Below, one piece after another: positions 8,500 through 18,016 of a stretch of 64,000 nt of DNA. The number at the start of each line of letters is the position of its first letter. Position 1 is the stretch's first letter. The notes under the pieces were generated by a model. The model ran no database searches. It worked only from the letters and a program-made list of their open reading frames with translations, and had not been told where the DNA came from. Source of the stretch: Mangrovimicrobium sediminis (lineage in GTDB: Bacteria > Pseudomonadota > Gammaproteobacteria > Pseudomonadales > Halieaceae); assembly GCF_004745945.1 (NCBI RefSeq), contig NZ_SRLE01000013.1:62001-126000 (forward strand). The letters run 5' to 3'. The position numbers and the translations under genes are program-made.

Positions 8500-9864
8500 A
8501 TGAACCTGATAGCCCTGGGTATCAACCACAACTCCGCCGCCGTCGAGGTGCGCGAGAAGGTGGCTTTTGCCCCGGAGCAGGTGAGCGAGGCGATGGGCGA
8601 TTGCTGCAACGCGGCGGGTGTCGACGAAGTGGTCATCCTCTCCACCTGCAACCGGACCGAGATTTACGCGCTCGCCACCGGCGAGGTGACGCTGCCGGAA
8701 AAAGCCGTGCAGTTGATCGACTGGATGGCCGGCTACCACCATATCTCCCCAGACGAGCTGCGGCGCTGCGCCTACCACTACGAGGGCGAGCAGGCGCTCA
8801 AGCACATCGTGCAGGTGGCCAGCGGGCTGGATTCCATGGTGCTCGGCGAGCCGCAGATCTTCGGCCAGCTGAAGTCCGCCTTCGCCGTCGCCAGCGAGTG
8901 CGGCGCCGTGGGCAGCGAACTCGGCCGCCTGTTCCAGCGGGTCTTTTCCATCGCCAAGCGGGTGCGCACGGATACCGCCATCGGCGAGAACCCGGTGTCG
9001 GTGGCCTATGCGGCGGTGGACCTCGCCGGGCATATCTTCTCGGACCTCTCCGCCTGCCGCGCGCTGCTGGTCGGTGCCGGCGAAACCATCGAACTGGTCG
9101 CCCGGCACCTGATCGATGCCGGCGTCACGCGCATCGTCATCGCCAACCGCACCCTGGGCCGCGCCCGCGACCTGGCCGAGCGCTTCGGCGCCGAGGCGGT
9201 GTTGCTGTCGGAGATTCCCGAGCAGCTGCCCGCCGCGGACATCGTCATCACCTCCACCGCCAGCCAGCTGCCGATTCTCGGCAAGGGCGCCGTCGAGCAG
9301 GCGATCCGCGCGCGCAAACACCGCCCGGTACTGATGGTGGACATCGCCGTGCCGCGGGACATCGAACCCCAGGTCAACGAATTGCGCGATGTCTACCTGT
9401 ACAGCGTCGACGACCTGCGCGAGATCGTCGACCAGAACATGCGCAGCCGCCGCAACGAGGCGCGCAAGGCCGACGACATCATCGCCGAAGGCGTGCGCGT
9501 GTACATGGAGGACCGCCGTCGCCTGGGCGCGGTGGACGCGGTGAAGGAATACCGCGGCATGGCCGAACAGCTGCGCGATCAGGAGCTGGAGAAAGCCCTG
9601 CGCAACCTGGCCCGCGGCCAGGACCCGGAACAGGTGGTCACTTACCTCGCCCGCGGCCTCACCAACAAGCTGATTCACGCGCCCACCGCGGGGCTCAAGG
9701 AAGCCTGCGCCGACGGCCGCAGCGATCTGCTGCAACAGGCCCGGCAGCTGCTGGGTATTGCCGGTGACGAGGCCGAAACCGACGACGAGGCCGCAGAACA
9801 GTCCCGCGACGCCATCGATATCAACGCAGACGACACCGATCACTCGAGACACACCCTGCAATGA
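8500..9864 (+). CDS. hemA: Glutamyl-tRNA reductase
   Basis: 454 residues. It reduces Glu-tRNA(Glu) to glutamate-1-semialdehyde with NADPH, the first committed step of C5-pathway tetrapyrrole synthesis. The catalytic nucleophile Cys50 is in [12 protein letters not shown]. The substrate-binding region has [16 protein letters not shown], and the NADPH fold begins at [17 protein letters not shown]. The C-terminal dimerisation helix includes [16 protein letters not shown], and the tail is acidic. It overlaps prfA by ATGA. It is divergent from the TPR/lolB operon across a 211-bp region. The hemA-prfA-prmC arrangement is conserved. Confidence 0.97.
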   Translation: MNLIALGINHNSAAVEVREKVAFAPEQVSEAMGDCCNAAGVDEVVILSTCNRTEIYALATGEVTLPEKAVQLIDWMAGYHHISPDELRRCAYHYEGEQALKHIVQVASGLDSMVLGEPQIFGQLKSAFAVASECGAVGSELGRLFQRVFSIAKRVRTDTAIGENPVSVAYAAVDLAGHIFSDLSACRALLVGAGETIELVARHLIDAGVTRIVIANRTLGRARDLAERFGAEAVLLSEIPEQLPAADIVITSTASQLPILGKGAVEQAIRARKHRPVLMVDIAVPRDIEPQVNELRDVYLYSVDDLREIVDQNMRSRRNEARKADDIIAEGVRVYMEDRRRLGAVDAVKEYRGMAEQLRDQELEKALRNLARGQDPEQVVTYLARGLTNKLIHAPTAGLKEACADGRSDLLQQARQLLGIAGDEAETDDEAAEQSRDAIDINADDTDHSRHTLQ

Positions 9865-10958
9865 AAGCCTCTTTGCTGAGCAAGCTGGAGACCCTCACGG
9901 ACCGGCACGAGGAGGTATCGGCCCTGCTCGGGGACAGCGAGACCATCGCCGACCAGGACCGCTTCCGTGACCTCTCGCGGGAGTACGCCGAGCTGGAGTC
10001 CGTGGTGCAGTGCTACGGCGCCTATCGCAAGGTGCAGGGCGATCTCGAGGAGGCGCGCGCCATGCTCGGCGAGTCCGACCCGGAGCTGCGCGAGATGGCC
10101 CAGGAGGAGCTGGACAGCGGCAGCGAGCGCCTGGCCCAGCTCGAGGTGGAGCTGCAGACCCTGCTGCTGCCGCGCGATCCCAACGACTCGCACAACGTGT
10201 TCCTGGAAATCCGCGCCGGTACTGGCGGCGACGAGGCGGCGATCTTTGCCGGCGACCTGTTCCGCATGTACTCGCGCTACGCCGAGCGCATGAGCTGGCG
10301 TATCGAGGTGCTCTCCGAGCGCCCGGGCGAGCACGGCGGTTTCAAGGAAATCATCACCCGGGTCGAGGGCCGCGATGTCTACGCCCACCTGAAGTTTGAA
10401 TCCGGCGCCCACCGCGTACAGCGCGTGCCGGAGACGGAATCCCAGGGCCGTATCCACACCTCCGCCTGTACCGTGGCCATCCTGCCCGAGGCGGAGGAGG
10501 TCGATGCGGTGGAGATCAACAAGGCCGACCTGCGCATCGATACCTACCGCGCTTCCGGCGCGGGCGGGCAGCACGTCAACAAGACCGACTCGGCGGTGCG
10601 CCTGACCCACCTGCCCACTGGCATCGTGGTGGAGTGCCAGGACGAGCGCTCGCAGCACAAGAACCGGGCGCGGGCCATGTCACTTTTGCAGGCCAAACTG
10701 CTCTCCAGCGTCCAGGACAAGGCGGCGGCGGAGCAGGCCTCCCTGCGTCGCGACCTGGTCGGCACCGGCGATCGCTCGGACCGCATCCGCACCTACAACT
10801 TCCCCCAGGGGCGGCTCACCGACCACCGCATCAACCTCACCCTGTACAAGCTGGATGAGATCATGGAGGGCGACCTCGGCGCGGTAGTCGACCCGCTGCG
10901 GCAGGAATACCAGGCCGACCAGCTCGCGGCGCTGGCCGACGGGGCCGGCAGCCACTGA
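9861..10958 (+). CDS. prfA: Peptide chain release factor 1
   Basis: 365 residues (E. coli RF1 has 360). It recognises UAA and UAG and triggers peptidyl-tRNA hydrolysis. The stop-codon tripeptide is PET (190-192; PxT as expected for RF1 rather than SPF). The catalytic GGQ is at 235-237 within [17 protein letters not shown]. It overlaps the end of hemA by ATGA, and the modifying methyltransferase prmC starts 2 bp after its stop, so substrate and modifier are co-transcribed. Confidence 0.98.
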   Translation: MKASLLSKLETLTDRHEEVSALLGDSETIADQDRFRDLSREYAELESVVQCYGAYRKVQGDLEEARAMLGESDPELREMAQEELDSGSERLAQLEVELQTLLLPRDPNDSHNVFLEIRAGTGGDEAAIFAGDLFRMYSRYAERMSWRIEVLSERPGEHGGFKEIITRVEGRDVYAHLKFESGAHRVQRVPETESQGRIHTSACTVAILPEAEEVDAVEINKADLRIDTYRASGAGGQHVNKTDSAVRLTHLPTGIVVECQDERSQHKNRARAMSLLQAKLLSSVQDKAAAEQASLRRDLVGTGDRSDRIRTYNFPQGRLTDHRINLTLYKLDEIMEGDLGAVVDPLRQEYQADQLAALADGAGSH

Positions 10959-10960
10959 CG

Positions 10961-11791
10961 GTGAGCACCGTGCGTGAGCTCCTCGGACGCGCTGCACAAA
11001 TGCCCGGCGAGGATCCGCGGCGCGATGCCGAGGTACTGCTCTGCCACTGCCTCGACAAGCCGCGCAGCTGGCTCTACACCTGGCCCGATGCCGAAGTCGC
11101 CGACGATGTCCACCAGCAGTTCGCAGTGCTCCTGGAACGCCGTGCCCAGGGCGAACCTGTCGCCCACCTGACCGGCAGCCGCGGGTTCTGGTCGCTGGAG
11201 CTTGCCGTGGAATCGAGTACCCTGATCCCGCGTCCCGAGACTGAAACCCTGGTCGAGTGGGCCCTGGAACTCCCCCTGCCGGATTCCGCCGCGGTCCTCG
11301 ACCTGGGCACCGGCACTGGCGCCATCGCCCTGGCTCTGGCCAGCGAGCGACCGGCCTGGCAGGTGACCGGGGTCGACGCCGAACCCGCCGCCATCGAACT
11401 GGCCCGGCGCAACGCCCGGCGCTGTGGGCTAGCGCAAGTCGTCTTTGAGCTTTCCGACTGGTTCGCCGCCCTTGGCGATGCGCGCTACCACCTGGTCGTG
11501 GGCAACCCCCCCTACATCGCCCCGGATGACCCGCACCTGCAGCGCGGCGACCTGCGCTTCGAACCGCACTCGGCGCTGGTCGCCGCGGCCGACGGCCTGG
11601 CCGATTTGAAGCACATTGTCGCCACCGCCCGCGGGCATCTGCAGCCGGGCGGCTGGTTGTTGCTGGAGCACGGTTACGAGCAGGGCGCCGCGGTGCGCGA
11701 GTTGTTCAGCGAGGCCGGTTACGCCGAGGTGCAGACGCGACACGACCTGGGCGGCCGGGAGCGCATCACCGGGGGCCAGTATGCTCAGTGA
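10961..11791 (+). CDS. prmC: Release factor glutamine methyltransferase
   Basis: 276 residues. PrmC methylates the Gln of the GGQ motif in RF1 and RF2 using S-adenosylmethionine. The SAM motif I LDLGTGTGAIALALA starts near residue 113, and the catalytic NPPY is at 182-185 (GNPPYIAPDDPH). The N-terminal helical domain contacts the release factor. The start is GTG at 10961, two bases after the prfA stop. The 3' end overlaps moeB by 11 bp. Confidence 0.96.
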   Translation: MSTVRELLGRAAQMPGEDPRRDAEVLLCHCLDKPRSWLYTWPDAEVADDVHQQFAVLLERRAQGEPVAHLTGSRGFWSLELAVESSTLIPRPETETLVEWALELPLPDSAAVLDLGTGTGAIALALASERPAWQVTGVDAEPAAIELARRNARRCGLAQVVFELSDWFAALGDARYHLVVGNPPYIAPDDPHLQRGDLRFEPHSALVAAADGLADLKHIVATARGHLQPGGWLLLEHGYEQGAAVRELFSEAGYAEVQTRHDLGGRERITGGQYAQ

Positions 11792-12536
11792 CGAACAACT
11801 GCTGCGCTACAACCGGCAGATATTGCTCAACGATTTCGACGTCGCCGGGCAGGAGGCCCTGCTGCGCGCCCGGGTGCTGGTGGTAGGGCTCGGCGGCCTG
11901 GGGTGTCCCGCCGCCATGTACCTGGCCGCGGCGGGTGTCGGGCAACTGGTGCTGGCGGATGGCGACCAGGTGGAGCTGTCCAACCTGCAGCGGCAGATCG
12001 CCCACGGCGACGCCGACATCGGCCGCGCCAAGGCCGAATCCGTGGCGGCGACCCTGGCAGCGCTCAATCCCGGTGTGCAGGTGGAGGTCGTCGCCAGGCG
12101 CCTGGACGAGGCGGCCATGAATACGCTGGCGGCGCAGGTCGACCTGGTGCTGGATTCCAGCGACAACTACCCCACGCGCTTCGCCCTCAACCGCGCCTGT
12201 ATCGCCGCGGGGGTGCCGCTGGTCAGCGCCGCGGCAGTGCGCGCCGAGGGCCAGCTGGCGGTCTACCATCCGGCCGCGGGCGGGCCGTGCTATCGCTGCG
12301 TCTACCCGCAGGAGGGTGAGAACACTGCCCAGAGCTGCAGTGAGAGCGGCGTGCTGGCGCCGGTAGTCGGTGTGCTCGGTTCGCTGCAGGCCCTGGAGGC
12401 CCTGAAACTCCTCGCCGGTTTTGGCGAGCCCCTGCGCGGCGCGCTGCTGGTGGCGGACCTGCGCGGCCAGCACTGGCAGCGCCTGGCGGTCAGGCCGCGT
12501 CCGGGCTGTCCGGACTGCGCACACCTGCAGGATTAG
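11781..12536 (+). CDS. moeB: MoeB/ThiF-type adenylyltransferase (molybdopterin synthase activation)
   Basis: 251 residues, typical of MoeB. It adenylates the C-terminal Gly of MoaD (or a ThiS-like protein) before sulfuration. The nucleotide loop GLGGLGCP is at 36-43; LADGDQVELSNLQRQ supplies the Arg and Asp of the E1 active site. Two Zn-binding CxxC pairs are present (C170/C173 and C243/C246), with C186 in the mobile loop. The ATG at 11781 lies inside the end of prmC. Its last 47 bp overlap, antisense, the 3' end of the MATE gene; the second CxxC lies in that overlap, so the overlap looks genuine. The choice between MoeB and other E1-like proteins is by similarity only. Confidence 0.9.
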   Translation: MLSDEQLLRYNRQILLNDFDVAGQEALLRARVLVVGLGGLGCPAAMYLAAAGVGQLVLADGDQVELSNLQRQIAHGDADIGRAKAESVAATLAALNPGVQVEVVARRLDEAAMNTLAAQVDLVLDSSDNYPTRFALNRACIAAGVPLVSAAAVRAEGQLAVYHPAAGGPCYRCVYPQEGENTAQSCSESGVLAPVVGVLGSLQALEALKLLAGFGEPLRGALLVADLRGQHWQRLAVRPRPGCPDCAHLQD

Positions 12537-13896
12537 CCTCGCCCGGCAGTGGCCGGCGCAGGGTCACCCGCATACGCCACAACACCATCACCGTCGCCAT
12601 GCAGATACCCGTGATCAGCGCGCCCCAGATCACCGCGCTGCCCTGTGCGGGCGTGTGCGGGTGTCCCAGCCCCAGCCACCAGGCCAGCGGCAGTGCCACG
12701 ACCCAGTAGCACAGCGCCGTGACCAGGAACGGGAAGCGCGTGTCGCGGAACGCGCGCAGGCAGAAGGAGCCGGCAATCTGCAGCGAATCGATCAGGATGA
12801 ACAGCGCGGCGAGCCGGATCAGGCGTTCGGCGATCGCCCCGATCCCCGGTTCGTCGGTATACAGGCTGACCAGCAGCCCGGGAATCGAGAGCAGCAACAG
12901 CATGGCCGAGAGCGCCACCAGCGAGGTCGCCGCCATGCCTGTGCGCAGGGCGAGTTGCACGGCGTCGCGTTTGCCGCTGCCGATAGCGTGGCCGATGCGC
13001 GTGGCCATCGCCGAGCCGACGCTGGCCAGCGGCATGTACATCAGGTCCCACAGGTTGATGGCGATCTGGTGCGCGCCCATGGCCTGGATACCCAGCGTCG
13101 AGATCATCAGGCCGACCACCGAGAACACACCGATCTCCATGAAGAAGGTCAGGCCGATGGGCAGCCCGAGGCGGGCGATCTCGCCGATGCGCTGGCGGTC
13201 GGGGGCGACCCAGCGCAGCGGCGGCAGGTACTCGCGGATCGCCGGCACCAGGGCGCTGTAGCCGCCGATCAGCGCGACTCCCAGCCACATGCAGATGGCG
13301 GTGGCGAGGCCGCAGCCGGTGGCGCCCAGTTCCGGCGCGCCCCAACGGCCGTACATGAACACGTAGTTGAGGGGAATGTTGGCGAGGAAGCCGATGATGC
13401 TCGCCACGGCGTAGGGCTTCATCAGGCCCAGACCCTGGTTGTGGCAGCGCAGGGCCTGGAAGATCGCCATCGCGGGTAAGCCCCAGGCGACCATCTGCAG
13501 GTAGTCCACGCTCTTGTCGCGGGCGCTGTCGGGCAGGCCGAGGTGCTGCAGCAGCCATTCGGCGTTGTAGCATAGCGGGGCGGTTACTGCGCCCAGCAGC
13601 AGGGCCAGCCACAGGGCCTGGGGCAGGCTGTCGCGGATCGACTGCCGGTCGCCGGCGCCGAAGGCCTGGGCGACAGTGACCGAAGTGGCGATCATCACGC
13701 CCAGGCCGAACAGGAACAGCGGCAGCCAGATGTTGTAGCCGATGGCCACCGCGGCGAGGTCCTCGGCGCTGTAGCGCCCGGCCATGATGGTGTCGACGAC
13801 GCCGGTGCCCACTTGCGCCACCTGCGCGATGACCGTGGGCCAGGCGATGGCGAACAGCGCGCGCGCCTCGCGGCGGTAATCCTGCCAGTGCATCAT
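12490..13896 (-). CDS. MATE-family multidrug/Na+ antiporter (NorM-like)
   Basis: 468 residues with about twelve hydrophobic segments in two homologous halves. The N-terminus (LFAIAWPTVIAQVAQVGTGVVDTIMAGRYS) is the MATE opening signature, with its conserved Pro and Asp. The second half begins IARLGLPIGLTFFMEIGVFSVVGLMISTLG. MATE proteins export cationic drugs or metabolites in exchange for Na+ or H+. The gene is convergent with moeB and overlaps it by 47 bp. Two adjacent ATG codons (13896, 13893) can serve as start. The substrate is unknown. Confidence 0.92.
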   Translation of the reverse strand: MMHWQDYRREARALFAIAWPTVIAQVAQVGTGVVDTIMAGRYSAEDLAAVAIGYNIWLPLFLFGLGVMIATSVTVAQAFGAGDRQSIRDSLPQALWLALLLGAVTAPLCYNAEWLLQHLGLPDSARDKSVDYLQMVAWGLPAMAIFQALRCHNQGLGLMKPYAVASIIGFLANIPLNYVFMYGRWGAPELGATGCGLATAICMWLGVALIGGYSALVPAIREYLPPLRWVAPDRQRIGEIARLGLPIGLTFFMEIGVFSVVGLMISTLGIQAMGAHQIAINLWDLMYMPLASVGSAMATRIGHAIGSGKRDAVQLALRTGMAATSLVALSAMLLLLSIPGLLVSLYTDEPGIGAIAERLIRLAALFILIDSLQIAGSFCLRAFRDTRFPFLVTALCYWVVALPLAWWLGLGHPHTPAQGSAVIWGALITGICMATVMVLWRMRVTLRRPLPGEANPAGVRSPDSPDAA

Positions 13897-14006
13897 GAGC
13901 GCGCGCGCGCGGGGACGCCGGGCAAAGCGAAAACGGGCTTGCCCGGGGGAAACCTTTTAAGCCAATCTACTGTCACAAAGCGAACTTGCCTGAAGGAAAG
14001 CGACTG

Positions 14007-14597
14007 ATGGAATTTATCGCCCGCGCGTATTACACCATACACAACGGGATTTTTCGCCGCCTGCAACACATTGACGGACTCGCGCCGCTGGCATTGCGGC
14101 TGTACCTGGTGCCGGTGTTCTGGATGGCGGGCACCCAGAAACTCGGCAGTATCGACAGCACCATCGAGTGGTTCGGCAACGCGGAGTGGGGTTTAGGCCT
14201 GCCGGCGCCGACGCTGCTCGCCTACCTCGCCGCCTACACCGAGGCGGTCGGCGCGCTGCTCCTGCTGCTCGGCCTGGCCACGCGCTGGATCTCCATTCCG
14301 CTGATGATCACCATGCTGGTGGCGATTTTCGCCGTGCACTGGGATAACGGCTGGGCGGCCATCGCCGATTCGGGCTCGCGCGAGGTCGCCGTGCGGCTGG
14401 GGGCGGCCAAGGAACTGCTGCGCGAGCACGGCAACTACAGCTGGCTGACCGAGAAGGGCAATTTCGTCATCCTCAACAACGGCATCGAGTTCGCCGTCAC
14501 CTACCTCATCATGCTGTTCTCGCTGCTGTTCACCGGCGGCGGGCGCTACGTGAGCGTGGATTACTACCTGTCCCGACTGCTGCCGCAGCGCGGCTGA
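14007..14597 (+). CDS. DoxX-family inner-membrane protein
   Basis: 196 residues with several membrane segments: LALRLYLVPVFWMAGTQKL, LLAYLAAYTEAVGALLLLLG, ISIPLMITMLVAIFAVHW and a C-terminal FAVTYLIMLFSLLFTGGG. The first segment with its FWMAG..KL and the AYTEAVGALLLLLGL block are DoxX-family features. An inserted polar stretch lies between the third and fourth segments. Function is unassigned; DoxX relatives occur in quinone-dependent oxidoreductases and redox-stress complexes. AAGGAAAG six bases upstream fixes the ATG at 14007. Confidence 0.82.
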   Translation: MEFIARAYYTIHNGIFRRLQHIDGLAPLALRLYLVPVFWMAGTQKLGSIDSTIEWFGNAEWGLGLPAPTLLAYLAAYTEAVGALLLLLGLATRWISIPLMITMLVAIFAVHWDNGWAAIADSGSREVAVRLGAAKELLREHGNYSWLTEKGNFVILNNGIEFAVTYLIMLFSLLFTGGGRYVSVDYYLSRLLPQRG

Positions 14598-14721
14598 ATC
14601 CCCGGCCCGGCATAGTCCGGGCCCTGGAAATGCCTGACTGCGGGATTCTTGTACAGATCGCCCATTCGCTGGTCAAAAATGCTAGACTACCGCGTTTTTT
14701 GAACAGCGGCAGGAACATACC

Positions 14722-16152
14722 TTGATCAAGAGTCTCGTCGGGCGACTGACCGGCAAGCCCACGGCGGAGTCAACGCCCCAGCCGGCGCCGGCCAAGGCGC
14801 CCAAGCCCGCAGCCAAGGAATCCGCGCGGGCGCCGCGCAAGGAAAAAGACAGCGCAGCGCGCGAGGCGGCCCCGTCCGCCGAGCAGCAGGCGTCTTCCGG
14901 CTCCGGCCGGCGGCGCAAGCGCCGCAAGCAACCCTCGCCGGCACAGGCGCAGGCTGCCTGGAGCATCGACCAGTTCGCGGTGGAGCCGGAAGAGGGCAAG
15001 ACCCGCTTTCATGACCTCGGCCTGGACGAGCGCATCATGCACGGCATCGCCGACCTCGGCTTCAAGTTCTGCTCGCCGATCCAGGCCGCGGTGCTGCCGC
15101 ACACCCTGCAGGGCAGCGACGCCATCGGCAAGGCGCAGACCGGTACCGGCAAAACCGCTGCCTTCCTGATTACCATTTTCAACGACCTGCTGGCTAACCC
15201 GCCGGAGGGTGAGCGCTTCATCGGCGAGCCCCGCGCGCTGGTCATCGCCCCGACCCGGGAACTGGTCATGCAGATCGCCGCGGACGCCGACGACCTGGCC
15301 AAGTACACCGGCCTCAAGGTGGTCACCCTGATCGGCGGCATGGATTACCAGAAGCAGCTCAACCGCCTGCAGCGCGATGTCGTCGACCTGGTGGTGGCGA
15401 CCCCGGGCCGCCTGCTCGACTTCATGGGTCGGCGCGACCTGTTCCTGGACCACGTCGAGGCGCTGGTACTGGACGAGGCCGACCGCATGCTGGACATGGG
15501 CTTCATCCCGCAGGTGAAGCGCATCGTGCGCGCCGCGCCGCGCAAGGAGCATCGGCAGACCCTGCTGTTCTCGGCGACCTTCACCCAGGACATCATCAAC
15601 CTGGCCCAGCAGTGGACCTACGAACCGGTGAGCGTGGAGATCGAGCCCGAGCACGTGGCCACCGACACGGTGGACCAGAAGGTGTACATGGTGACCTCGG
15701 AAGAGCGCTACCGGGTGCTGAATAACCTGCTGCGCCGCGAGGACGTCACCAGCGTGATCATCTTCGCCAACCGCCGCGACCAGGTGCGCCGCCTGCACGA
15801 GCGCCTGCGCAAGTCGGGCTTCGCCTGCGGCATTCTCTCCGGCGAGATTCCGCAGGCCAAGCGCACCAAGACCCTGGAGCAGTTCAAGAGCGGGGAGATC
15901 AAGGTGCTGGTGGCCACGGATGTCGCCGGCCGCGGTATTCACGTCGACGGCGTCAGCCACGTGGTGAACTTCAATCTGCCAGAGGACCCGGAGGACTACG
16001 TGCACCGTATCGGCCGCACCGGCCGCGCCGGCGCGTCGGGCACCTCTATCAGCTTTGCCAGCGAGGACGACGCCTTCCTGCTGCCAGACCTGGAGGCGCT
16101 ACTTGGCGCCCCGCTGGTCTGCACCCACCCGCCGGCGGAACTGCTGGCCTGA
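14722..16152 (+). CDS. rhlB: DEAD-box RNA helicase RhlB
   Basis: 476 residues. A basic, Ala/Pro/Lys-rich N-terminal extension of about 95 residues ends in RRRKRRKQ, then a DEAD-box core follows. Motifs are AQTGTGKTA (138-146), [20 protein letters not shown] (251-254), SAT (284-286) and [10 protein letters not shown] (from 428). RhlB unwinds RNA in the degradosome in enterobacteria. The start is a TTG at 14722 with AGGA seven bases upstream; its opening [11 protein letters not shown] resembles the Pseudomonas RhlB N-terminus, and no later ATG precedes the core. It meets cysZ tail to tail, sharing TGATCA with no intergenic base. Confidence 0.9.
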   Translation: MIKSLVGRLTGKPTAESTPQPAPAKAPKPAAKESARAPRKEKDSAAREAAPSAEQQASSGSGRRRKRRKQPSPAQAQAAWSIDQFAVEPEEGKTRFHDLGLDERIMHGIADLGFKFCSPIQAAVLPHTLQGSDAIGKAQTGTGKTAAFLITIFNDLLANPPEGERFIGEPRALVIAPTRELVMQIAADADDLAKYTGLKVVTLIGGMDYQKQLNRLQRDVVDLVVATPGRLLDFMGRRDLFLDHVEALVLDEADRMLDMGFIPQVKRIVRAAPRKEHRQTLLFSATFTQDIINLAQQWTYEPVSVEIEPEHVATDTVDQKVYMVTSEERYRVLNNLLRREDVTSVIIFANRRDQVRRLHERLRKSGFACGILSGEIPQAKRTKTLEQFKSGEIKVLVATDVAGRGIHVDGVSHVVNFNLPEDPEDYVHRIGRTGRAGASGTSISFASEDDAFLLPDLEALLGAPLVCTHPPAELLA

Positions 16153-16917
16153 TCAGCGCCGCGCCGGGGCGGACACCGCCCCGCGCGTCGGGTCGAGCTC
16201 GCGGCACCACAGCAGTGTCGCGCCCACCACCGCCGCCGGCACCACGAAGAAGTTGACGATGGGGATGCCGGTGCACAGCGCTACCGCGCCGCCAAATCCC
16301 ATGGACGACAGGCGCCGGCTGCGCACCGCCTCCTTGACCTCGGCGAAGGGCAGCTGGTGGTTGTCCATCGGGAAATCGACGAACTGGATGGACATCATCC
16401 ACGCCCCGAGCAGGAACCACAGCAGCGGCGCCACCGTGTTCACCACCGGCACGAAACTCACTACCAGCACAAAAACTGCCATCGGCAGGTAGTAAAGCAG
16501 TTTGCGCAACTCGCGCAGGATGCCGCGCGGCACCATCAGCAGCGCCGCCCCCAGGCCCTCCAGCGCCTCGACCTCGCGCCCGGTGATCAACTCCTCGGCC
16601 TTCTCCGCCAGCAGCCCGTTGAACGGCGAGGCGATCAGCAGTGCCACCGCAGTGAAGGCGTAGCCCGTCGCCAGGCTCAGGGTCAGCCCCACCAGCGGCC
16701 ACAGCACCCAGCGCACGAAATCCAGCCAGTCGGGAATGCCCGCCAGCCAGCGGTCCATGAGGTCGCTGATCCAGGCCAGCGTGAAACCCAGCAGGGAGCC
16801 GAAGATCAGGATGTTGATGACCAGCGGCACCAGCACAAAGGGACGCAGGCGCGGGTGGCTGAGCATTTTCGCGCCGTCCACCAGGTAGCCGACGCCGCCG
16901 ACAAGATTCCCTTTCAC
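16153..16917 (-). CDS. cysZ: CysZ-family sulfate permease
   Basis: 254 residues, matching CysZ length (E. coli 253). Four hydrophobic regions are visible: FVLVPLVINILIFGSLLGF, WVLWPLVGLTLSLATGYAF, LLYYLPMAVFVLVVSFVP and a C-terminal GIPIVNFFVVPAAVVGATLLW. CysZ supplies sulfate for cysteine synthesis. The conserved N-terminus (YLVDGAKMLSHPRLRPFVLVPL) supports the GTG start at 16917, one base after the stop of the upstream CWC gene, suggesting coupling. Confidence 0.93.
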   Translation of the reverse strand: MKGNLVGGVGYLVDGAKMLSHPRLRPFVLVPLVINILIFGSLLGFTLAWISDLMDRWLAGIPDWLDFVRWVLWPLVGLTLSLATGYAFTAVALLIASPFNGLLAEKAEELITGREVEALEGLGAALLMVPRGILRELRKLLYYLPMAVFVLVVSFVPVVNTVAPLLWFLLGAWMMSIQFVDFPMDNHQLPFAEVKEAVRSRRLSSMGFGGAVALCTGIPIVNFFVVPAAVVGATLLWCRELDPTRGAVSAPARR

Positions 16918-16918
16918 C

Positions 16919-17137
16919 TTACAGCCCCTCGGTCACGCCGGCGCAATCCGGACACAGGCAGCGCGTCATTTCCTCGCCCTCGGGCAGCGCCGCCAGTGCC
17001 TGAGCGCTGATCGCCACCCGCTGGCACCAGCAACTCTCGGCCGGTTGGCCGGCGGCGATGGCACAGCGATTTTCCGCCGCACACAGGGGGCAGCGGTCGC
17101 CGGGCTGGGAATGGGTGTTGGTCTGCCGTTCGCGCAT
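16919..17137 (-). CDS. Cysteine-rich CWC family protein
   Basis: 72 residues with the pattern of Cys_rich_CWC proteins (PF14375): RCPLCAAENRCAIA, then ESCWCQRV with the name-giving CWC, and a terminal RCLCPDCAG. The nine cysteines suggest a metal-binding, zinc-ribbon-like module. Function is unknown. It is immediately upstream of cysZ with one base between stop and start, so the two are probably co-expressed. Confidence 0.85.
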   Translation of the reverse strand: MRERQTNTHSQPGDRCPLCAAENRCAIAAGQPAESCWCQRVAISAQALAALPEGEEMTRCLCPDCAGVTEGL

Positions 17138-17143
17138 AAGTAG

Positions 17144-17158
17144 GCGCTATAATAGCGC
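17144..17158 (+). promoter_or_regulatory. Candidate -10 region between the CWC gene and the Smr gene
   Basis: A near-perfect palindrome, GCGCTATAATAGCGC, contains a consensus TATAAT (17148-17153) that could serve the Smr gene. Because the site is palindromic, its complement carries TATTAT and could serve the divergent CWC-cysZ pair. No convincing -35 box is seen for either direction. Confidence 0.45.
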
Positions 17159-17177
17159 AGGCTGGAGGATGTGTACG

Positions 17178-17795
17178 GTGAACGACGACGAAGAGCGCCT
17201 GTTTCTCGACGAGATGTCGGGCGTGGTGCCCCTGAAACGCGAGCCGCGGGTACGCCGCGACACCCGGCGGCAAGCCGATGGCGAATCCGCCGGCCGCCGC
17301 CGCGAGGCCGCTGTGGCAGGTCCCGCCAGCGACGGCAACCCGCTGTCCGACGACGACCGCTTTGTCGAACCCCTGGACCCGTGGTATGTCCTCGACTTCA
17401 AGCGCCCGGGCGTGCAGAACGGCGTCTACCGCAAACTCCGCCAGGGCCGCTACCCGGCCGACGCCCGCCTCGACCTGCACCGCATGACGGTAGCCATCGC
17501 CCGCCGCGAACTCTACGACTACATCCGCGAATGCCACCGCCTGGGCCTGCGCTCGGTGATGGTCATCCACGGCAAGGGCGAGAGCCGCGCCCAGCGAGAG
17601 CGCTGCTCGATCCTCAAGGGCTACGTCAACGCCTGGCTGCGGGAGCTGGAGGTGGTGCAGGCCTTCCACAGTGCGCAGCCGCAGCATGGGGGGACGGGGG
17701 CGGTGTACATCCTGCTGCGCAAGAGTGAGGCGCAGAAGCAGGCGACGCGGGACAAGTTCTCGAAGGGGCGGGTGCCGTACGATTCGGGGTCCTAG
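17178..17795 (+). CDS. smrA: Smr-domain protein (SmrA-like endonuclease)
   Basis: 205 residues. An N-terminal segment includes LDEMSGVVPLKRE, and a C-terminal Smr domain (about 100-185) includes RLDLHRMTVAIARRELYDYI, the VMVIHGKGESR motif and a terminal GGTGAVYILL. Smr domains are nicking endonuclease or RNA-binding modules related to the MutS2 C-terminus. GGAGG at 17164-17168 is nine bases before the GTG at 17178; an ATG at 17169 is too close to be used. The gene ends next to the first repeat island. Confidence 0.85.
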   Translation: MNDDEERLFLDEMSGVVPLKREPRVRRDTRRQADGESAGRRREAAVAGPASDGNPLSDDDRFVEPLDPWYVLDFKRPGVQNGVYRKLRQGRYPADARLDLHRMTVAIARRELYDYIRECHRLGLRSVMVIHGKGESRAQRERCSILKGYVNAWLRELEVVQAFHSAQPQHGGTGAVYILLRKSEAQKQATRDKFSKGRVPYDSGS

Positions 17796-17806
17796 CATTT
17801 ACCCCC

Positions 17807-18016
17807 GCTCGAAGAGCTCTTTGGTCCTGGCGTAATCCCACCGGCCCGCTCGCGTGATCCCGCGATGTCGGGACTGGCGAAAAGCGTACATCCCGTTGCA
17901 GGGTCGGGCTCGCTCGACGAGCTCTTTGGTCCTGGCGTAATCCCACCGGCCCGCTCGCGTGATCCCGCGATACCGGGACCGCCAAAAAGCGTACATCCAT
18001 GTACAGGCTCGGGCTC
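17807..18016 (+). repeat. 105-bp tandem duplication, two units
   Basis: The unit beginning GCTCGA-GAGCTCTTTGG recurs at 17912 after exactly 105 bp. The first 60 bases are almost identical between units, including CCTGGCGTAATCCCACCGG; the remainder is diverged. Each unit carries the left arm of the copy-A hairpin, but only the second unit is followed by the complementary right arm. Confidence 0.9.

Noticed and set aside
14598-14721. Promoter of rhlB
   Set aside because: TAGACT resembles a -10 but no -35 lies at 16-18 bp; not listed as a feature.
17807-18016. CRISPR-like array in island 1
   Set aside because: Only two units, 105 bp period, no spacer-repeat alternation and no cas genes in the window.
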